DNA of 64,000 nucleotides from Aphanomyces cochlioides. Its lineage: Eukaryota > Oomycota > Saprolegniomycetes > Saprolegniales > Verrucalvaceae. Position 1 is the stretch's first letter, and every line of letters begins with the position of its first letter. Both the position numbers and the translations under genes were made by a program. The stretch covers positions 1,612,001 through 1,676,000 of the forward strand of contig JAHQRK010000017.1 in the NCBI GenBank assembly GCA_019828595.1, in the 5' to 3' direction. Positions 20,602-32,193 of the stretch are shown piece by piece. The notes beneath the pieces are model-generated. The model saw only the letters and a list, made by a program, of their open reading frames with translations, was not told where the DNA came from and searched no databases.

Positions 20602-21893
20602 TTCCTTTTTCATTTTTTCCTCTCCTACACAGAGAGAAACCCTATCTTTTTATATCCTTCCAACTTTTCCTACTTTCAAAAGATAGCATACACTCGAATG
20701 GTCCTTCTGACCTACCATCGTCAACATTACAAATCTTGCAATATTCCATCCCACATGTTCAATCGATGCGACAGTGTCACTCCAACAAGGTTGATCGCCC
20801 AAGACGCAATCCAAGTCAGACCAAGCAGTATGGATTTCAGCTGGTTGGCTGCATCGAATGTTGGGATGTTTTCGAGGCCACTCTGTCGATGGCCTCTTCC
20901 ATTTCGACGAGTCTAGCCTTGACAACACTTGATAACAACTTGATATTGCAACATAGATTTCTCATCAGAGACCTCAAACGCAACCATACATCGACAACCA
21001 ATTCAAAACTACCTGAAACAGACTCACTACAACAAAACAAAATGGACAATCAACACCATCAGTTCAGGCGACAATGTCACGACGTCAAAACAAATTATAC
21101 ACACAGCACTCTCGTTTGTTCATTTCATCGTGAAGAGCATGTCTTGTCACTCCGTTTGAGAGCAAATAATGAGTCGTTACCCATATTTGTGTGATGGATA
21201 TTGCATCATGTTTATTGCAGTATTGATAACAATATCGATGTCGAATTGCCCTGAATAGCAGACAGCAAGGTTTGGATTCTGTCAAATGACTTGACCACGG
21301 AGTCCACGGTGGCGCGTATGATATGGCGCGCGACCACGCTGAGCAGATTCTCGACAAGCCATTGGATACACGTGAATCATGATGAGTATACATTGCTGGT
21401 GACCCCTAAAAATGTATACACATGCTGAGCTATAGTCGGTGCAAATGCTACAACTCTTGATGGAGGTGTGTTCACGATGTGGGACGACGGACATGTTTAA
21501 ACCCGATTCGTGGAAATGGTACCATTCGACTACTTCCTGCGTCCGAGATGGACGTTGGTAGAAAGAGCAAGTTGTGTTTTGTTTGTTTGCAAAGAGGACA
21601 CATGTGCACGTGGTGTGGGGTATTTGGAGAATGTATCTGGTTCGTTTGATGAAGGATAGAGAGTTTGTGTAAATTGTTGTGAATGGGAAAGTAAGGAAGG
21701 TATGAGGTTGTGTTGAGGTGTGTGGAAGATTTCGTGCGTGTGTGTGTGTGGTATGGCGAGAGTGATATTGGCTGAAACAGTGGTTTTTTGAAGGTGTGTG
21801 AAAGTGTGAAGGGTATTGAGCTGCGTGGGAAGGGAAATCAGCATGAAATCCTCGTTAGTATAGTGGTCAGTATACCCGCCTGTCACGCGGGTG

Positions 21894-24449
21894 TTTCCCC
21901 ATGAATGGTCCCTGGCTTTGGAAATGCTATACTATTACCAAATCAACTCTCACTCCAACTTGGCACCCTCCCAATTGACAAGTTTAATTGTACTGCTGTA
22001 CAAAAAGGACGACAAACTACTCCCAAAAAATTACCGTCCCATCAGCTTGGTCAATATCGACGTGAAAATCCTCACAATGGTCCTTGCAGAACGAATGCAG
22101 AGAATCATTCAGTCGATAGTCCACCCGGATCAAACAGGTTTTATTCGTGGTCGATCAATCCAAACCAATTTACTGCGCTTGGAAGACCTGAATCACTTTA
22201 TGAAGTTTTATTCCTCCGAGTCTATTGTGGCCCTCTTGGACTTTGAAAAAGCCTTTGATAGGGTCAACCATTCCTATTTATTGGCAACCCTGAAGGAATT
22301 TAATTTTCCACCGTCCTTTCTCAACATGGTCAAAGTGCTTTATTCAAATCGTCGTGGGCGAATTATTGTCAATGGACATTTATCCAACCCATTTAAGATC
22401 CAACGTGGTGTTTTACAAGGCGACCCATTATCACCTCTTTTATTTGTCTTGGCGCTAGAACCTATGTGTTTAGCCATACGCAAGAGAAAAGATTTGGGCA
22501 TACGAATTGGTCATCACACTCACACCGGGAGCTATTATGCAGACGACTCCCAATTGTACTCCAAAAATACATCGACGTTGCAACTCCAACTCGACATCGT
22601 CAAAAAATTCTGTGATATCTCTGGTTTCAAGTTAAATCTCTCCAAGACAGAATTATTAACCCATGCCAATTTACCTCCAGACCTGGCACCTTTGGCTATT
22701 ACTGATGACAAACCTGCTAAATCGTTGGGCCTTTTAATTTCTCCCAACATCACAGCCACAACACGTTTAAATTCGCTATTGGAGAAATTGGTCTCAAGAA
22801 CACAACTATGGTCTTATCGAGCACGAACCCTACCCGGAAAAGTGACAATCCTAAGGTCAATTTGTTTTCCTGCGCTCTGGTATCAACTCCAATTTATTCC
22901 GATCGACAAAGAATATGCCAAACTATTCGACAAGGTCGCCAAGCAATTTATTCACGGCGATACAATTGATCCATATTCGACTCAACGTTATTTGCATCAA
23001 TTCAACTCGGACATTATTTTCCTTCCAAAAGCACAAGGTGGTCTCGGATTTAAATCGTCTACCCACTGGTGGTCAAAACTACACCGGGTCATGACCTTTA
23101 AATGCTTCAAGCTACTCCTAGCACCACCTCACAACTCGTATGGTCAAACGAAATTGCCAGCATGGCTATCCATTGGAGAATATTTACTCTCCAGAGCCTT
23201 CAGTCCATGGGGAAATTTTTATGATCTCCTTTTCATGAGTCCACACTCTAGTATGTACAAAGCCATATCCCACCAAGATAAGGTTCCACCTCTCTGGTCA
23301 GCATTTACTCGACTATGGTTATCCTTATCTCCAACCCCACTTAAATTTCCCACAGTTCAAGTCGATGGAAATTTTCCACTTTGGCACAATCAATTCTTAC
23401 CCTTGGAGAAAACTGTCTTTGAACACTGCTATCCAAAGACTTATGATTATGCTGTATCACTGGCAAAATTAAATTTTACCCATGTTCGCCACCTACTCGA
23501 TGAAAATGGCAATCTTATGGATCGGAAAATCCTGTTAGATTGGATTAAATCTCAATGCTCAAGACGCCATTTAGCCACTCCCGATCATAAATGGTGGTAT
23601 GCTCTACACGGAAGACTTAAGTCTATCCTTCCATCTCCACCCGAGGACACAGAAATTAATTTTCGTCAGCCTACCCCTTATCGGCAAACGGCTACCGAAA
23701 TTACTTGGGCTGGAAATTTTAAAGATGGCTTTTTACCCTTTATTGATGCCACCTTGGATGATTTAACTCATGAATTTAAATCCAAATCAGCTCAGGAGGT
23801 TTTACCCACAGCGCATTTATTGGTACCCTCGGATTTTTATGCCCACAAGGAAAATATTAAAGTGGTCGCATTCTACAGGCAGCCCAAATTTATTCTGCCA
23901 ACGTATAGTGCTTTCATATATCGACTGCTTATACGAGCCTTACCTCTCCGATACAAATTCAAGTACTCGGACGATATCCCGAACACTTGTATTTTTTGTC
24001 ATGAAGTGGAGACGTATAAACATTTCACCTTGGACTGTCCATATACTCGAGCATGTTGGAGTCCATTTAAATCCATGGCCAGATCCCTTAACTTTACTTG
24101 GCCAACTACCATGGAAAAAATATTCTTCTCTCCTATAGCACTCCAAGACAAAGACCTCCAAGCTGGATTTAATTTGCTGTGGCCAATTTTTTTATCTTGT
24201 ATTTGGTATACAATTTGGAAAACTCGGTGCGACCGGATTTACCGTCCAGATTTACCTAACAAAACACCTATGACGATATCCAGCTTAGCAGGACACATTA
24301 TAAAGCGGCATCTGTACCAAGTCAATCGAGCCTCCTTGGACGACTCCACGAAGGCTTCCTTGACATCGGTGCTTCATAGTTTGCACCAGAATGAGTGGTT
24401 CTCTGCCCAAATCTTACCACAATCTCAAAACGAGACCTTGGAACCTTAA
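21894..24449 (+). CDS. reverse transcriptase region of ORF2 (L1/Tx1 type), 5'-truncated, otherwise open
   Basis: About 850 residues with no stop. Numbering from 21891: RT motifs NYRPISLVNIDVKILTMVLA (about 48-66), DQTGFIRGRSIQTNLLRLEDL region (80-100), LLDFEKAFDRV (catalytic D117), GVLQGDPLSPLLFVLALEP (173-191), SYYADDSQLYSK (catalytic D218 and D219), GFKLNLSKTELL, then KSLGLLIS. A long C-terminal region ends with a zinc knuckle C700-x2-C703-x7-H711-x4-C716, the zf-RVT finger of L1/Tx1-like ORF2 proteins. No RNase H domain is seen. The endonuclease expected upstream is missing. The frame is open upstream through the tRNA junction to a TAG at 21861-21863, and no ATG lies before RT motif 0 except one inside the coding part. 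All catalytic residues are present, so the copy is recent or conserved by array homogenisation. Confidence 0.92.
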   Translation, partial: FPHEWSLALEMLYYYQINSHSNLAPSQLTSLIVLLYKKDDKLLPKNYRPISLVNIDVKILTMVLAERMQRIIQSIVHPDQTGFIRGRSIQTNLLRLEDLNHFMKFYSSESIVALLDFEKAFDRVNHSYLLATLKEFNFPPSFLNMVKVLYSNRRGRIIVNGHLSNPFKIQRGVLQGDPLSPLLFVLALEPMCLAIRKRKDLGIRIGHHTHTGSYYADDSQLYSKNTSTLQLQLDIVKKFCDISGFKLNLSKTELLTHANLPPDLAPLAITDDKPAKSLGLLISPNITATTRLNSLLEKLVSRTQLWSYRARTLPGKVTILRSICFPALWYQLQFIPIDKEYAKLFDKVAKQFIHGDTIDPYSTQRYLHQFNSDIIFLPKAQGGLGFKSSTHWWSKLHRVMTFKCFKLLLAPPHNSYGQTKLPAWLSIGEYLLSRAFSPWGNFYDLLFMSPHSSMYKAISHQDKVPPLWSAFTRLWLSLSPTPLKFPTVQVDGNFPLWHNQFLPLEKTVFEHCYPKTYDYAVSLAKLNFTHVRHLLDENGNLMDRKILLDWIKSQCSRRHLATPDHKWWYALHGRLKSILPSPPEDTEINFRQPTPYRQTATEITWAGNFKDGFLPFIDATLDDLTHEFKSKSAQEVLPTAHLLVPSDFYAHKENIKVVAFYRQPKFILPTYSAFIYRLLIRALPLRYKFKYSDDIPNTCIFCHEVETYKHFTLDCPYTRACWSPFKSMARSLNFTWPTTMEKIFFSPIALQDKDLQAGFNLLWPIFLSCIWYTIWKTRCDRIYRPDLPNKTPMTISSLAGHIIKRHLYQVNRASLDDSTKASLTSVLHSLHQNEWFSAQILPQSQNETLEP

Positions 24450-25205
24450 AAGGCATGTTATATTGCAACCTTTGAAGAAATTCACCTAAGTCACCCAAAC
24501 CAATGGGAAAACTCAAAGTGGATTTTCTCGCGACCCACTTGGCCTTTTCATGCGTTTGATGGCTCGTTAGCCCCAGCTAACAGAGCTCTATGAACACACC
24601 AAGTAACTTTATCTCATGCCGAGTCGTTCACAAAATCGACTTGACTTTATCCGTTCACCCAAAATGGCAAAACTATCGACAACTCTGGCATTGCTCTGAC
24701 GATTATTTCAGACATTCTAATGGTCATCAGGGTTGCTAGACATCCCAAGCAGACAAACGCAAGCGTTAGATTGCAAAAAAGTGCAGTGGTTCTCTCACAA
24801 CAACACTTTGAAAATTGTTACGACGTCTCCCCCTGGGGGCGAAATCTCAAAATCGAGTGCACACTTTTTGTTCGGGAAAATTGCGCCACGGTGCCTAAAA
24901 GATTCTCCCATGTCTCCTCCTCAAGATGTGCCAGTTTGCTCAAACCTCGCCAAACTCGCGAAACAAAATTCGAAAGGAAATTCGACCCGGTGACACCCAT
25001 TTTGAACCGGTTTCAACCCGTCACCAAAAGTGAAATTTCTCTCGACCTACTGCGTGGATTTCTGACTTAGTGGCTTGTTATCTCAGTTGAATCGAGCTCT
25101 ATGCCGACACCAACTAGCACATATTGCAGATCTATGGTTCAAAACCACGAACCCATTTTGGACTGTCACCCAAACCGGTGAAACACCAGGACAACTCGAA
25201 CGCTT

Positions 25206-25235
25206 CCCCTAAGGTCACCGAGTGACATCTAGGGG
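25206..25235 (+). other. hairpin inside retrotransposon B at the copy-A truncation point
   Basis: CCCCTA pairs with TAGGGG (6 bp) and inside it GTCAC pairs with GTGAC (5 bp). Equivalent positions are 42070-42099 (C), 49711-49740 (D) and 57349-57378 (E). Copy A begins two bases 3' of this structure. Confidence 0.7.
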
Positions 25236-26837
25236 TCTAGTGGGTGGCTCCACCACTTATTACGACTAGCCAAAGCGTTAGAACGCCCTGAAACATCCTG
25301 GTTTGCTCGCAATCCTCAATCCAAAATGTCAACCGCCCCTATCCACCGGCTACAAAACCTTAAGTCGGCTACAGGTCGCAAATCATTTCCTATCGACCGG
25401 CTATGACTCTTTTCCATCCTATCATGGCTAGACGAGTGTTTTAAGCCATCAAGAGCGATGATTGAAGCCCTGGAACCTACTTGCCGTCGCCCCGACAACT
25501 TTTGGTGAAATGGCTAAAACTCATCGGAATGGCTCCTGAACGCAAATCAACTCCGATCGCCCAACTTAGAGTTGGAGAGGCTCGAGAATGTCCTCGCGAT
25601 GGATTTGAGCTATCAAGCACCATGATAGCAGCACAGGAACCCAACTTCCGATTCCAAACCATTTTGAGCCGATAAGGCTCCAAAACGACCATCGTAGCTC
25701 ATTTCAGCTACACGACTCTATATGCACCGATTAATATGGTGCATCCACCGCTAGCCTCCATTGATGGAGGACACCAAGTATGGCTATCTATCTCATAGCC
25801 GTTCGGAAGTTATGACTCCTTCAAATTTGGCCGCCGAGACGCCCGATTGGAAAAAACACTGGTTTTGGCTAGCGCTCTCCCGCTACACACTACCTATGGC
25901 GATTCTAATGGTGCGCTATCCTTCGTACGTATCGTCGCTACGATTCTGCCAAGTGGCTCCATGCACCGCGGCGCCGTTCGAAATCCAGCTCCGACGATGC
26001 TCGCGCTCGAGACCTATCCGCGCATGGCGCATGTCAAAATGGCACCTCCCAAATATTTTACCCTTTTTATTATTTTTGGGAGGTTTACCCCAAAAGCCCA
26101 ACCCACAAGGGATTTTCCCTCTATCTCGCCACCTTCAACTCCGACGAAGACGCTCCTGAAATCAACTTTGCTTGTCATGGAACGACCGACCTCGTTGATT
26201 TTTTTGGCTGGTCAAATCGTCCAAGAACATTTTATTTTGGATGGTCTTTTCTCTCAAACCCAGCTTTTCCCATGGTTCCAGCGATTTAATTCGGCCTCCT
26301 GAGGTCGACTTAAATTGGCCACGACCTTTTTGGATTTTTTGGGCTCCTACCTCTTGCCAATTTATTTTCCTTGGGCCTGATTTTACTCTGTTTCGACCCT
26401 TTTGTCAATTTTTGGCCTTCCTCTCCTGTCGATTTATTTATTCATGGATCGACCCCAACTCAAGCTTTTATTTACTTGGCCTTTTTCACTGTGTACCTCC
26501 ACTTGGAATTTTTATCAAGACTTTTGTATACAAATATTCAAGTCCTCCACAGTCAACCCGAAATTGCCTCGTATCTCGCCACCACCAACTCGGATCAAGA
26601 TGGTCATGAAAAGAAAGTTGCTTGTATGGCTCTTTTCTATACTGTTGAATTTTTTCACAGCCTGAATCGCCATGCAACATTTTCTTTCTGCCATGGTTCC
26701 TCCAAATTACCCCACACCCCAAGTCTATTTCGGTTAAGCAACACTGGACGATTTTCCACAAGAACCTTCCAAGGTCACATTTCGCAACACATATTTATTA
26801 TGCGACCTATGAAGCCAAAATCGAAAGTCTAGTTTGC

Positions 26838-26869
26838 GGCCCTTTTGGGCCATATTAATTCTTTAATAT
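26838..26869 (+). promoter_or_regulatory. 3'-terminal double hairpin of the retrotransposon
   Basis: GGCCC-TTTT-GGGCC (26838-26851) is followed directly by ATATTAA-TTCT-TTAATAT (26852-26869), both perfect, and then ten bases to the element end. The same structure ends all five copies. Inference: it is the RNA signal by which the reverse transcriptase recognises its own transcript, replacing a poly(A) tail. It has not been shown to be functional here. Confidence 0.6.
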
Positions 26870-28168
26870 ACTCAGTTAACCTGTCACGCGGGTGACCCGG
26901 GTTCAATTCCCGGACGGGGAGTTCCTTTTTCATTTTTTCCTCTCCTACACAGAGAGAAACCCTATCTTTTTATATCCTTCCAACTTTTCCTACTTTCAAA
27001 AGATAGCATACACTCGAATGGTCCTTCTGACCTACCATCGTCAACATTACAAATCTTGCAATATTCCATCCCACATGTTCAATCGATGCGACAGTGTCAC
27101 TCCAACAAGGTTGATCGCCCAAGACGCAATCCAAGTCAGACCAAGCAGTATGGATTTCAGCTGGTTGGCTGCATCGAATGTTGGGATGTTTTCGAGGCCA
27201 CTCTGTCGATGGCCTCTTCCATTTCGACGAGTCTAGCCTTGACAACACTTGATAACAACTTGATATTGCAACATAGATTTCTCATCAGAGACCTCAAACG
27301 CAACCATACATCGACAACCAATTCAAAACTACCTGAAACAGACTCACTACAACAAAACAAAATGGACAATCAACACCATCAGTTCAGGCGACAATGTCAC
27401 GACGTCAAAACAAATTATACACACAGCACTCTCGTTTGTTCATTTCATCGTGAAGAGCATGTCTTGTCACTCCGTTTGAGAGCAAATAATGAGTCGTTAC
27501 CCATATTTGTGTGATGGATATTGCATCATGTTTATTGCAGTATTGATAACAATATCGATGTCGAATTGCCCTGAATAGCAGACAGCAAGGTTTGGATTCT
27601 GTCAAATGACTTGACCACGGAGTCCACGGTGGCGCGTATGATATGGCGCGCGACCACGCTGAGCAGATTCTCGACAAGCCATTGGATACACGTGAATCAT
27701 GATGAGTATACATTGCTGGTGACCCCTAAAAATGTATACACATGCTGAGCTATAGTCGGTGCAAATGCTACAACTCTTGATGGAGGTGTGTTCACGATGT
27801 GGGACGACGGACATGTTTAAACCCGATTCGTGGAAATGGTACCATTCGACTACTTCCTGCGTCCGAGATGGACGTTGGTAGAAAGAGCAAGTTGTGTTTT
27901 GTTTGTTTGCAAAGAGGACACATGTGCACGTGGTGTGGGGTATTTGGAGAATGTATCTGGTTCGTTTGATGAAGGATAGAGAGTTTGTGTAAATTGTTGT
28001 GAATGGGAAAGTAAGGAAGGTATGAGGTTGTGTTGAGGTGTGTGGAAGATTTCGTGCGTGTGTGTGTGTGGTATGGCGAGAGTGATATTGGCTGAAACAG
28101 TGGTTTTTTGAAGGTGTGTGAAAGTGTGAAGGGTATTGAGCTGCGTGGGAAGGGAAATCAGCATGAAA

Positions 28169-28240
28169 TCCTCGTTAGTATAGTGGTCAGTATACCCGCC
28201 TGTCACGCGGGTGACCCGGGTTCAATTCCCGGACGGGGAG
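28169..28240 (+). tRNA. tRNA-Asp(GUC), intact copy 5
   Basis: First of eight uninterrupted canonical copies between retrotransposons B and C. Confidence 0.97.
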
Positions 28241-29485
28241 TTCCTTTTTCATTTTTTCCTCTCCTACACAGAGAGAAACCCTATCTTTTTATATCCTTCC
28301 AACTTTTCCTACTTTCAAAAGATAGCATACACTCGAATGGTCCTTCTGACCTACCATCGTCAACATTACAAATCTTGCAATATTCCATCCCACATGTTCA
28401 ATCGATGCGACAGTGTCACTCCAACAAGGTTGATCGCCCAAGACGCAATCCAAGTCAGACCAAGCAGTATGGATTTCAGCTGGTTGGCTGCATCGAATGT
28501 TGGGATGTTTTCGAGGCCACTCTGTCGATGGCCTCTTCCATTTCGACGAGTCTAGCCTTGACAACACTTGATAACAACTTGATATTGCAACATAGATTTC
28601 TCATCAGAGACCTCAAACGCAACCATACATCGACAACCAATTCAAAACTACCTGAAACAGACTCACTACAACAAAACAAAATGGACAATCAACACCATCA
28701 GTTCAGGCGACAATGTCACGACGTCAAAACAAATTATACACACAGCACTCTCGTTTGTTCATTTCATCGTGAAGAGCATGTCTTGTCACTCCGTTTGAGA
28801 GCAAATAATGAGTCGTTACCCATATTTGTGTGATGGATATTGCATCATGTTTATTGCAGTATTGATAACAATATCGATGTCGAATTGCCCTGAATAGCAG
28901 ACAGCAAGGTTTGGATTCTGTCAAATGACTTGACCACGGAGTCCACGGTGGCGCGTATGATATGGCGCGCGACCACGCTGAGCAGATTCTCGACAAGCCA
29001 TTGGATACACGTGAATCATGATGAGTATACATTGCTGGTGACCCCTAAAAATGTATACACATGCTGAGCTATAGTCGGTGCAAATGCTACAACTCTTGAT
29101 GGAGGTGTGTTCACGATGTGGGACGACGGACATGTTTAAACCCGATTCGTGGAAATGGTACCATTCGACTACTTCCTGCGTCCGAGATGGACGTTGGTAG
29201 AAAGAGCAAGTTGTGTTTTGTTTGTTTGCAAAGAGGACACATGTGCACGTGGTGTGGGGTATTTGGAGAATGTATCTGGTTCGTTTGATGAAGGATAGAG
29301 AGTTTGTGTAAATTGTTGTGAATGGGAAAGTAAGGAAGGTATGAGGTTGTGTTGAGGTGTGTGGAAGATTTCGTGCGTGTGTGTGTGGTATGGCGAGAGT
29401 GATATTGGCTGAAACAGTGGTTTTTTGAAGGTGTGTGAAAGTGTGAAGGGTATTGAGCTGCGTGGGAAGGGAAATCAGCATGAAA

Positions 29486-29557
29486 TCCTCGTTAGTATAG
29501 TGGTCAGTATACCCGCCTGTCACGCGGGTGACCCGGGTTCAATTCCCGGACGGGGAG
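29486..29557 (+). tRNA. tRNA-Asp(GUC), intact copy 6
   Basis: Canonical 72-nt copy, 1317 bp after the previous one. Confidence 0.97.
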
Positions 29558-30804
29558 TTCCTTTTTCATTTTTTCCTCTCCTACACAGAGAGAAACCCTA
29601 TCTTTTTATATCCTTCCAACTTTTCCTACTTTCAAAAGATAGCATACACTCGAATGGTCCTTCTGACCTACCATCGTCAACATTACAAATCTTGCAATAT
29701 TCCATCCCACATGTTCAATCGATGCGACAGTGTCACTCCAACAAGGTTGATCGCCCAAGACGCAATCCAAGTCAGACCAAGCAGTATGGATTTCAGCTGG
29801 TTGGCTGCATCGAATGTTGGGATGTTTTCGAGGCCACTCTGTCGATGGCCTCTTCCATTTCGACGAGTCTAGCCTTGACAACACTTGATAACAACTTGAT
29901 ATTGCAACATAGATTTCTCATCAGAGACCTCAAACGCAACCATACATCGACAACCAATTCAAAACTACCTGAAACAGACTCACTACAACAAAACAAAATG
30001 GACAATCAACACCATCAGTTCAGGCGACAATGTCACGACGTCAAAACAAATTATACACACAGCACTCTCGTTTGTTCATTTCATCGTGAAGAGCATGTCT
30101 TGTCACTCCGTTTGAGAGCAAATAATGAGTCGTTACCCATATTTGTGTGATGGATATTGCATCATGTTTATTGCAGTATTGATAACAATATCGATGTCGA
30201 ATTGCCCTGAATAGCAGACAGCAAGGTTTGGATTCTGTCAAATGACTTGACCACGGAGTCCACGGTGGCGCGTATGATATGGCGCGCGACCACGCTGAGC
30301 AGATTCTCGACAAGCCATTGGATACACGTGAATCATGATGAGTATACATTGCTGGTGACCCCTAAAAATGTATACACATGCTGAGCTATAGTCGGTGCAA
30401 ATGCTACAACTCTTGATGGAGGTGTGTTCACGATGTGGGACGACGGACATGTTTAAACCCGATTCGTGGAAATGGTACCATTCGACTACTTCCTGCGTCC
30501 GAGATGGACGTTGGTAGAAAGAGCAAGTTGTGTTTTGTTTGTTTGCAAAGAGGACACATGTGCACGTGGTGTGGGGTATTTGGAGAATGTATCTGGTTCG
30601 TTTGATGAAGGATAGAGAGTTTGTGTAAATTGTTGTGAATGGGAAAGTAAGGAAGGTATGAGGTTGTGTTGAGGTGTGTGGAAGATTTCGTGCGTGTGTG
30701 TGTGTGGTATGGCGAGAGTGATATTGGCTGAAACAGTGGTTTTTTGAAGGTGTGTGAAAGTGTGAAGGGTATTGAGCTGCGTGGGAAGGGAAATCAGCAT
30801 GAAA

Positions 30805-30876
30805 TCCTCGTTAGTATAGTGGTCAGTATACCCGCCTGTCACGCGGGTGACCCGGGTTCAATTCCCGGACGGGGAG
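30805..30876 (+). tRNA. tRNA-Asp(GUC), intact copy 7
   Basis: Canonical 72-nt copy, 1319 bp after the previous one (longer GT tract). Confidence 0.97.
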
Positions 30877-32121
30877 TTCCTTTTTCATTTTTTCCTCTCC
30901 TACACAGAGAGAAACCCTATCTTTTTATATCCTTCCAACTTTTCCTACTTTCAAAAGATAGCATACACTCGAATGGTCCTTCTGACCTACCATCGTCAAC
31001 ATTACAAATCTTGCAATATTCCATCCCACATGTTCAATCGATGCGACAGTGTCACTCCAACAAGGTTGATCGCCCAAGACGCAATCCAAGTCAGACCAAG
31101 CAGTATGGATTTCAGCTGGTTGGCTGCATCGAATGTTGGGATGTTTTCGAGGCCACTCTGTCGATGGCCTCTTCCATTTCGACGAGTCTAGCCTTGACAA
31201 CACTTGATAACAACTTGATATTGCAACATAGATTTCTCATCAGAGACCTCAAACGCAACCATACATCGACAACCAATTCAAAACTACCTGAAACAGACTC
31301 ACTACAACAAAACAAAATGGACAATCAACACCATCAGTTCAGGCGACAATGTCACGACGTCAAAACAAATTATACACACAGCACTCTCGTTTGTTCATTT
31401 CATCGTGAAGAGCATGTCTTGTCACTCCGTTTGAGAGCAAATAATGAGTCGTTACCCATATTTGTGTGATGGATATTGCATCATGTTTATTGCAGTATTG
31501 ATAACAATATCGATGTCGAATTGCCCTGAATAGCAGACAGCAAGGTTTGGATTCTGTCAAATGACTTGACCACGGAGTCCACGGTGGCGCGTATGATATG
31601 GCGCGCGACCACGCTGAGCAGATTCTCGACAAGCCATTGGATACACGTGAATCATGATGAGTATACATTGCTGGTGACCCCTAAAAATGTATACACATGC
31701 TGAGCTATAGTCGGTGCAAATGCTACAACTCTTGATGGAGGTGTGTTCACGATGTGGGACGACGGACATGTTTAAACACGATTCGTGGAAATGGTACCAT
31801 TCGACTACTTCCTGCGTCCGAGATGGACGTTGGTAGAAAGAGCAAGTTGTGTTTTGTTTGTTTGCAAAGAGGACACATGTGCACGTGGTGTGGGGTATTT
31901 GGAGAATGTATCTGGTTCGTTTGATGAAGGATAGAGAGTTTGTGTAAATTGTTGTGAATGGGAAAGTAAGGAAGGTATGAGGTTGTGTTGAGGTGTGTGG
32001 AAGATTTCGTGCGTGTGTGTGTGGTATGGCGAGAGTGATATTGGCTGAAACAGTGGTTTTTTGAAGGTGTGTGAAAGTGTGAAGGGTATTGAGCTGCGTG
32101 GGAAGGGAAATCAGCATGAAA

Positions 32122-32193
32122 TCCTCGTTAGTATAGTGGTCAGTATACCCGCCTGTCACGCGGGTGACCCGGGTTCAATTCCCGGACGGGGAG
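32122..32193 (+). tRNA. tRNA-Asp(GUC), intact copy 8
   Basis: Canonical copy; the unit before it carries the rarer ACACGATTCG variant (31776) also seen at 13260 and 14578. Confidence 0.97.

Larger units (their letters stand above)
21894..26879 (+). mobile_element. non-LTR retrotransposon (L1/Tx1-like), copy B, 4986 bp, 5'-truncated
   Basis: It begins TTTCCCCATGAATGG inside the RT reading frame, with no 5' UTR, ORF1 or endonuclease domain, so it is a 5'-truncated copy of a longer parent. The RT frame covers 21894-24449. The remaining 2.4 kb is a long 3' region without a clear gene. It ends with two hairpins and CTCAGTTAA, without poly(A). It lies in the same direction as the tRNA. Confidence 0.93.
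21849..26921 (+). pseudogene. tRNA-Asp split by retrotransposon B
   Basis: The 5' part is 21849-21893 (45 nt) and the 3' part 26895-26921 (27 nt). The 15-bp duplication CCTGTCACGCGGGTG (tRNA positions 31-45, including the anticodon) is at 21879-21893 and 26880-26894. Confidence 0.95.

Noticed and set aside
21894..24449. Reverse transcriptase as a group II intron, retron or diversity-generating RT
   Set aside because: It has LINE-type motif spacing, YADD with long C-terminal region and zf-RVT CCHC finger, target-site duplications and 5' truncation; there is no maturase domain or intron RNA structure.
25761..26832. Plus-strand frames of 122-153 aa in the retrotransposon 3' region
   Set aside because: They overlap each other in different frames and change length between copy A and B-E through indels, with no recognisable motif.
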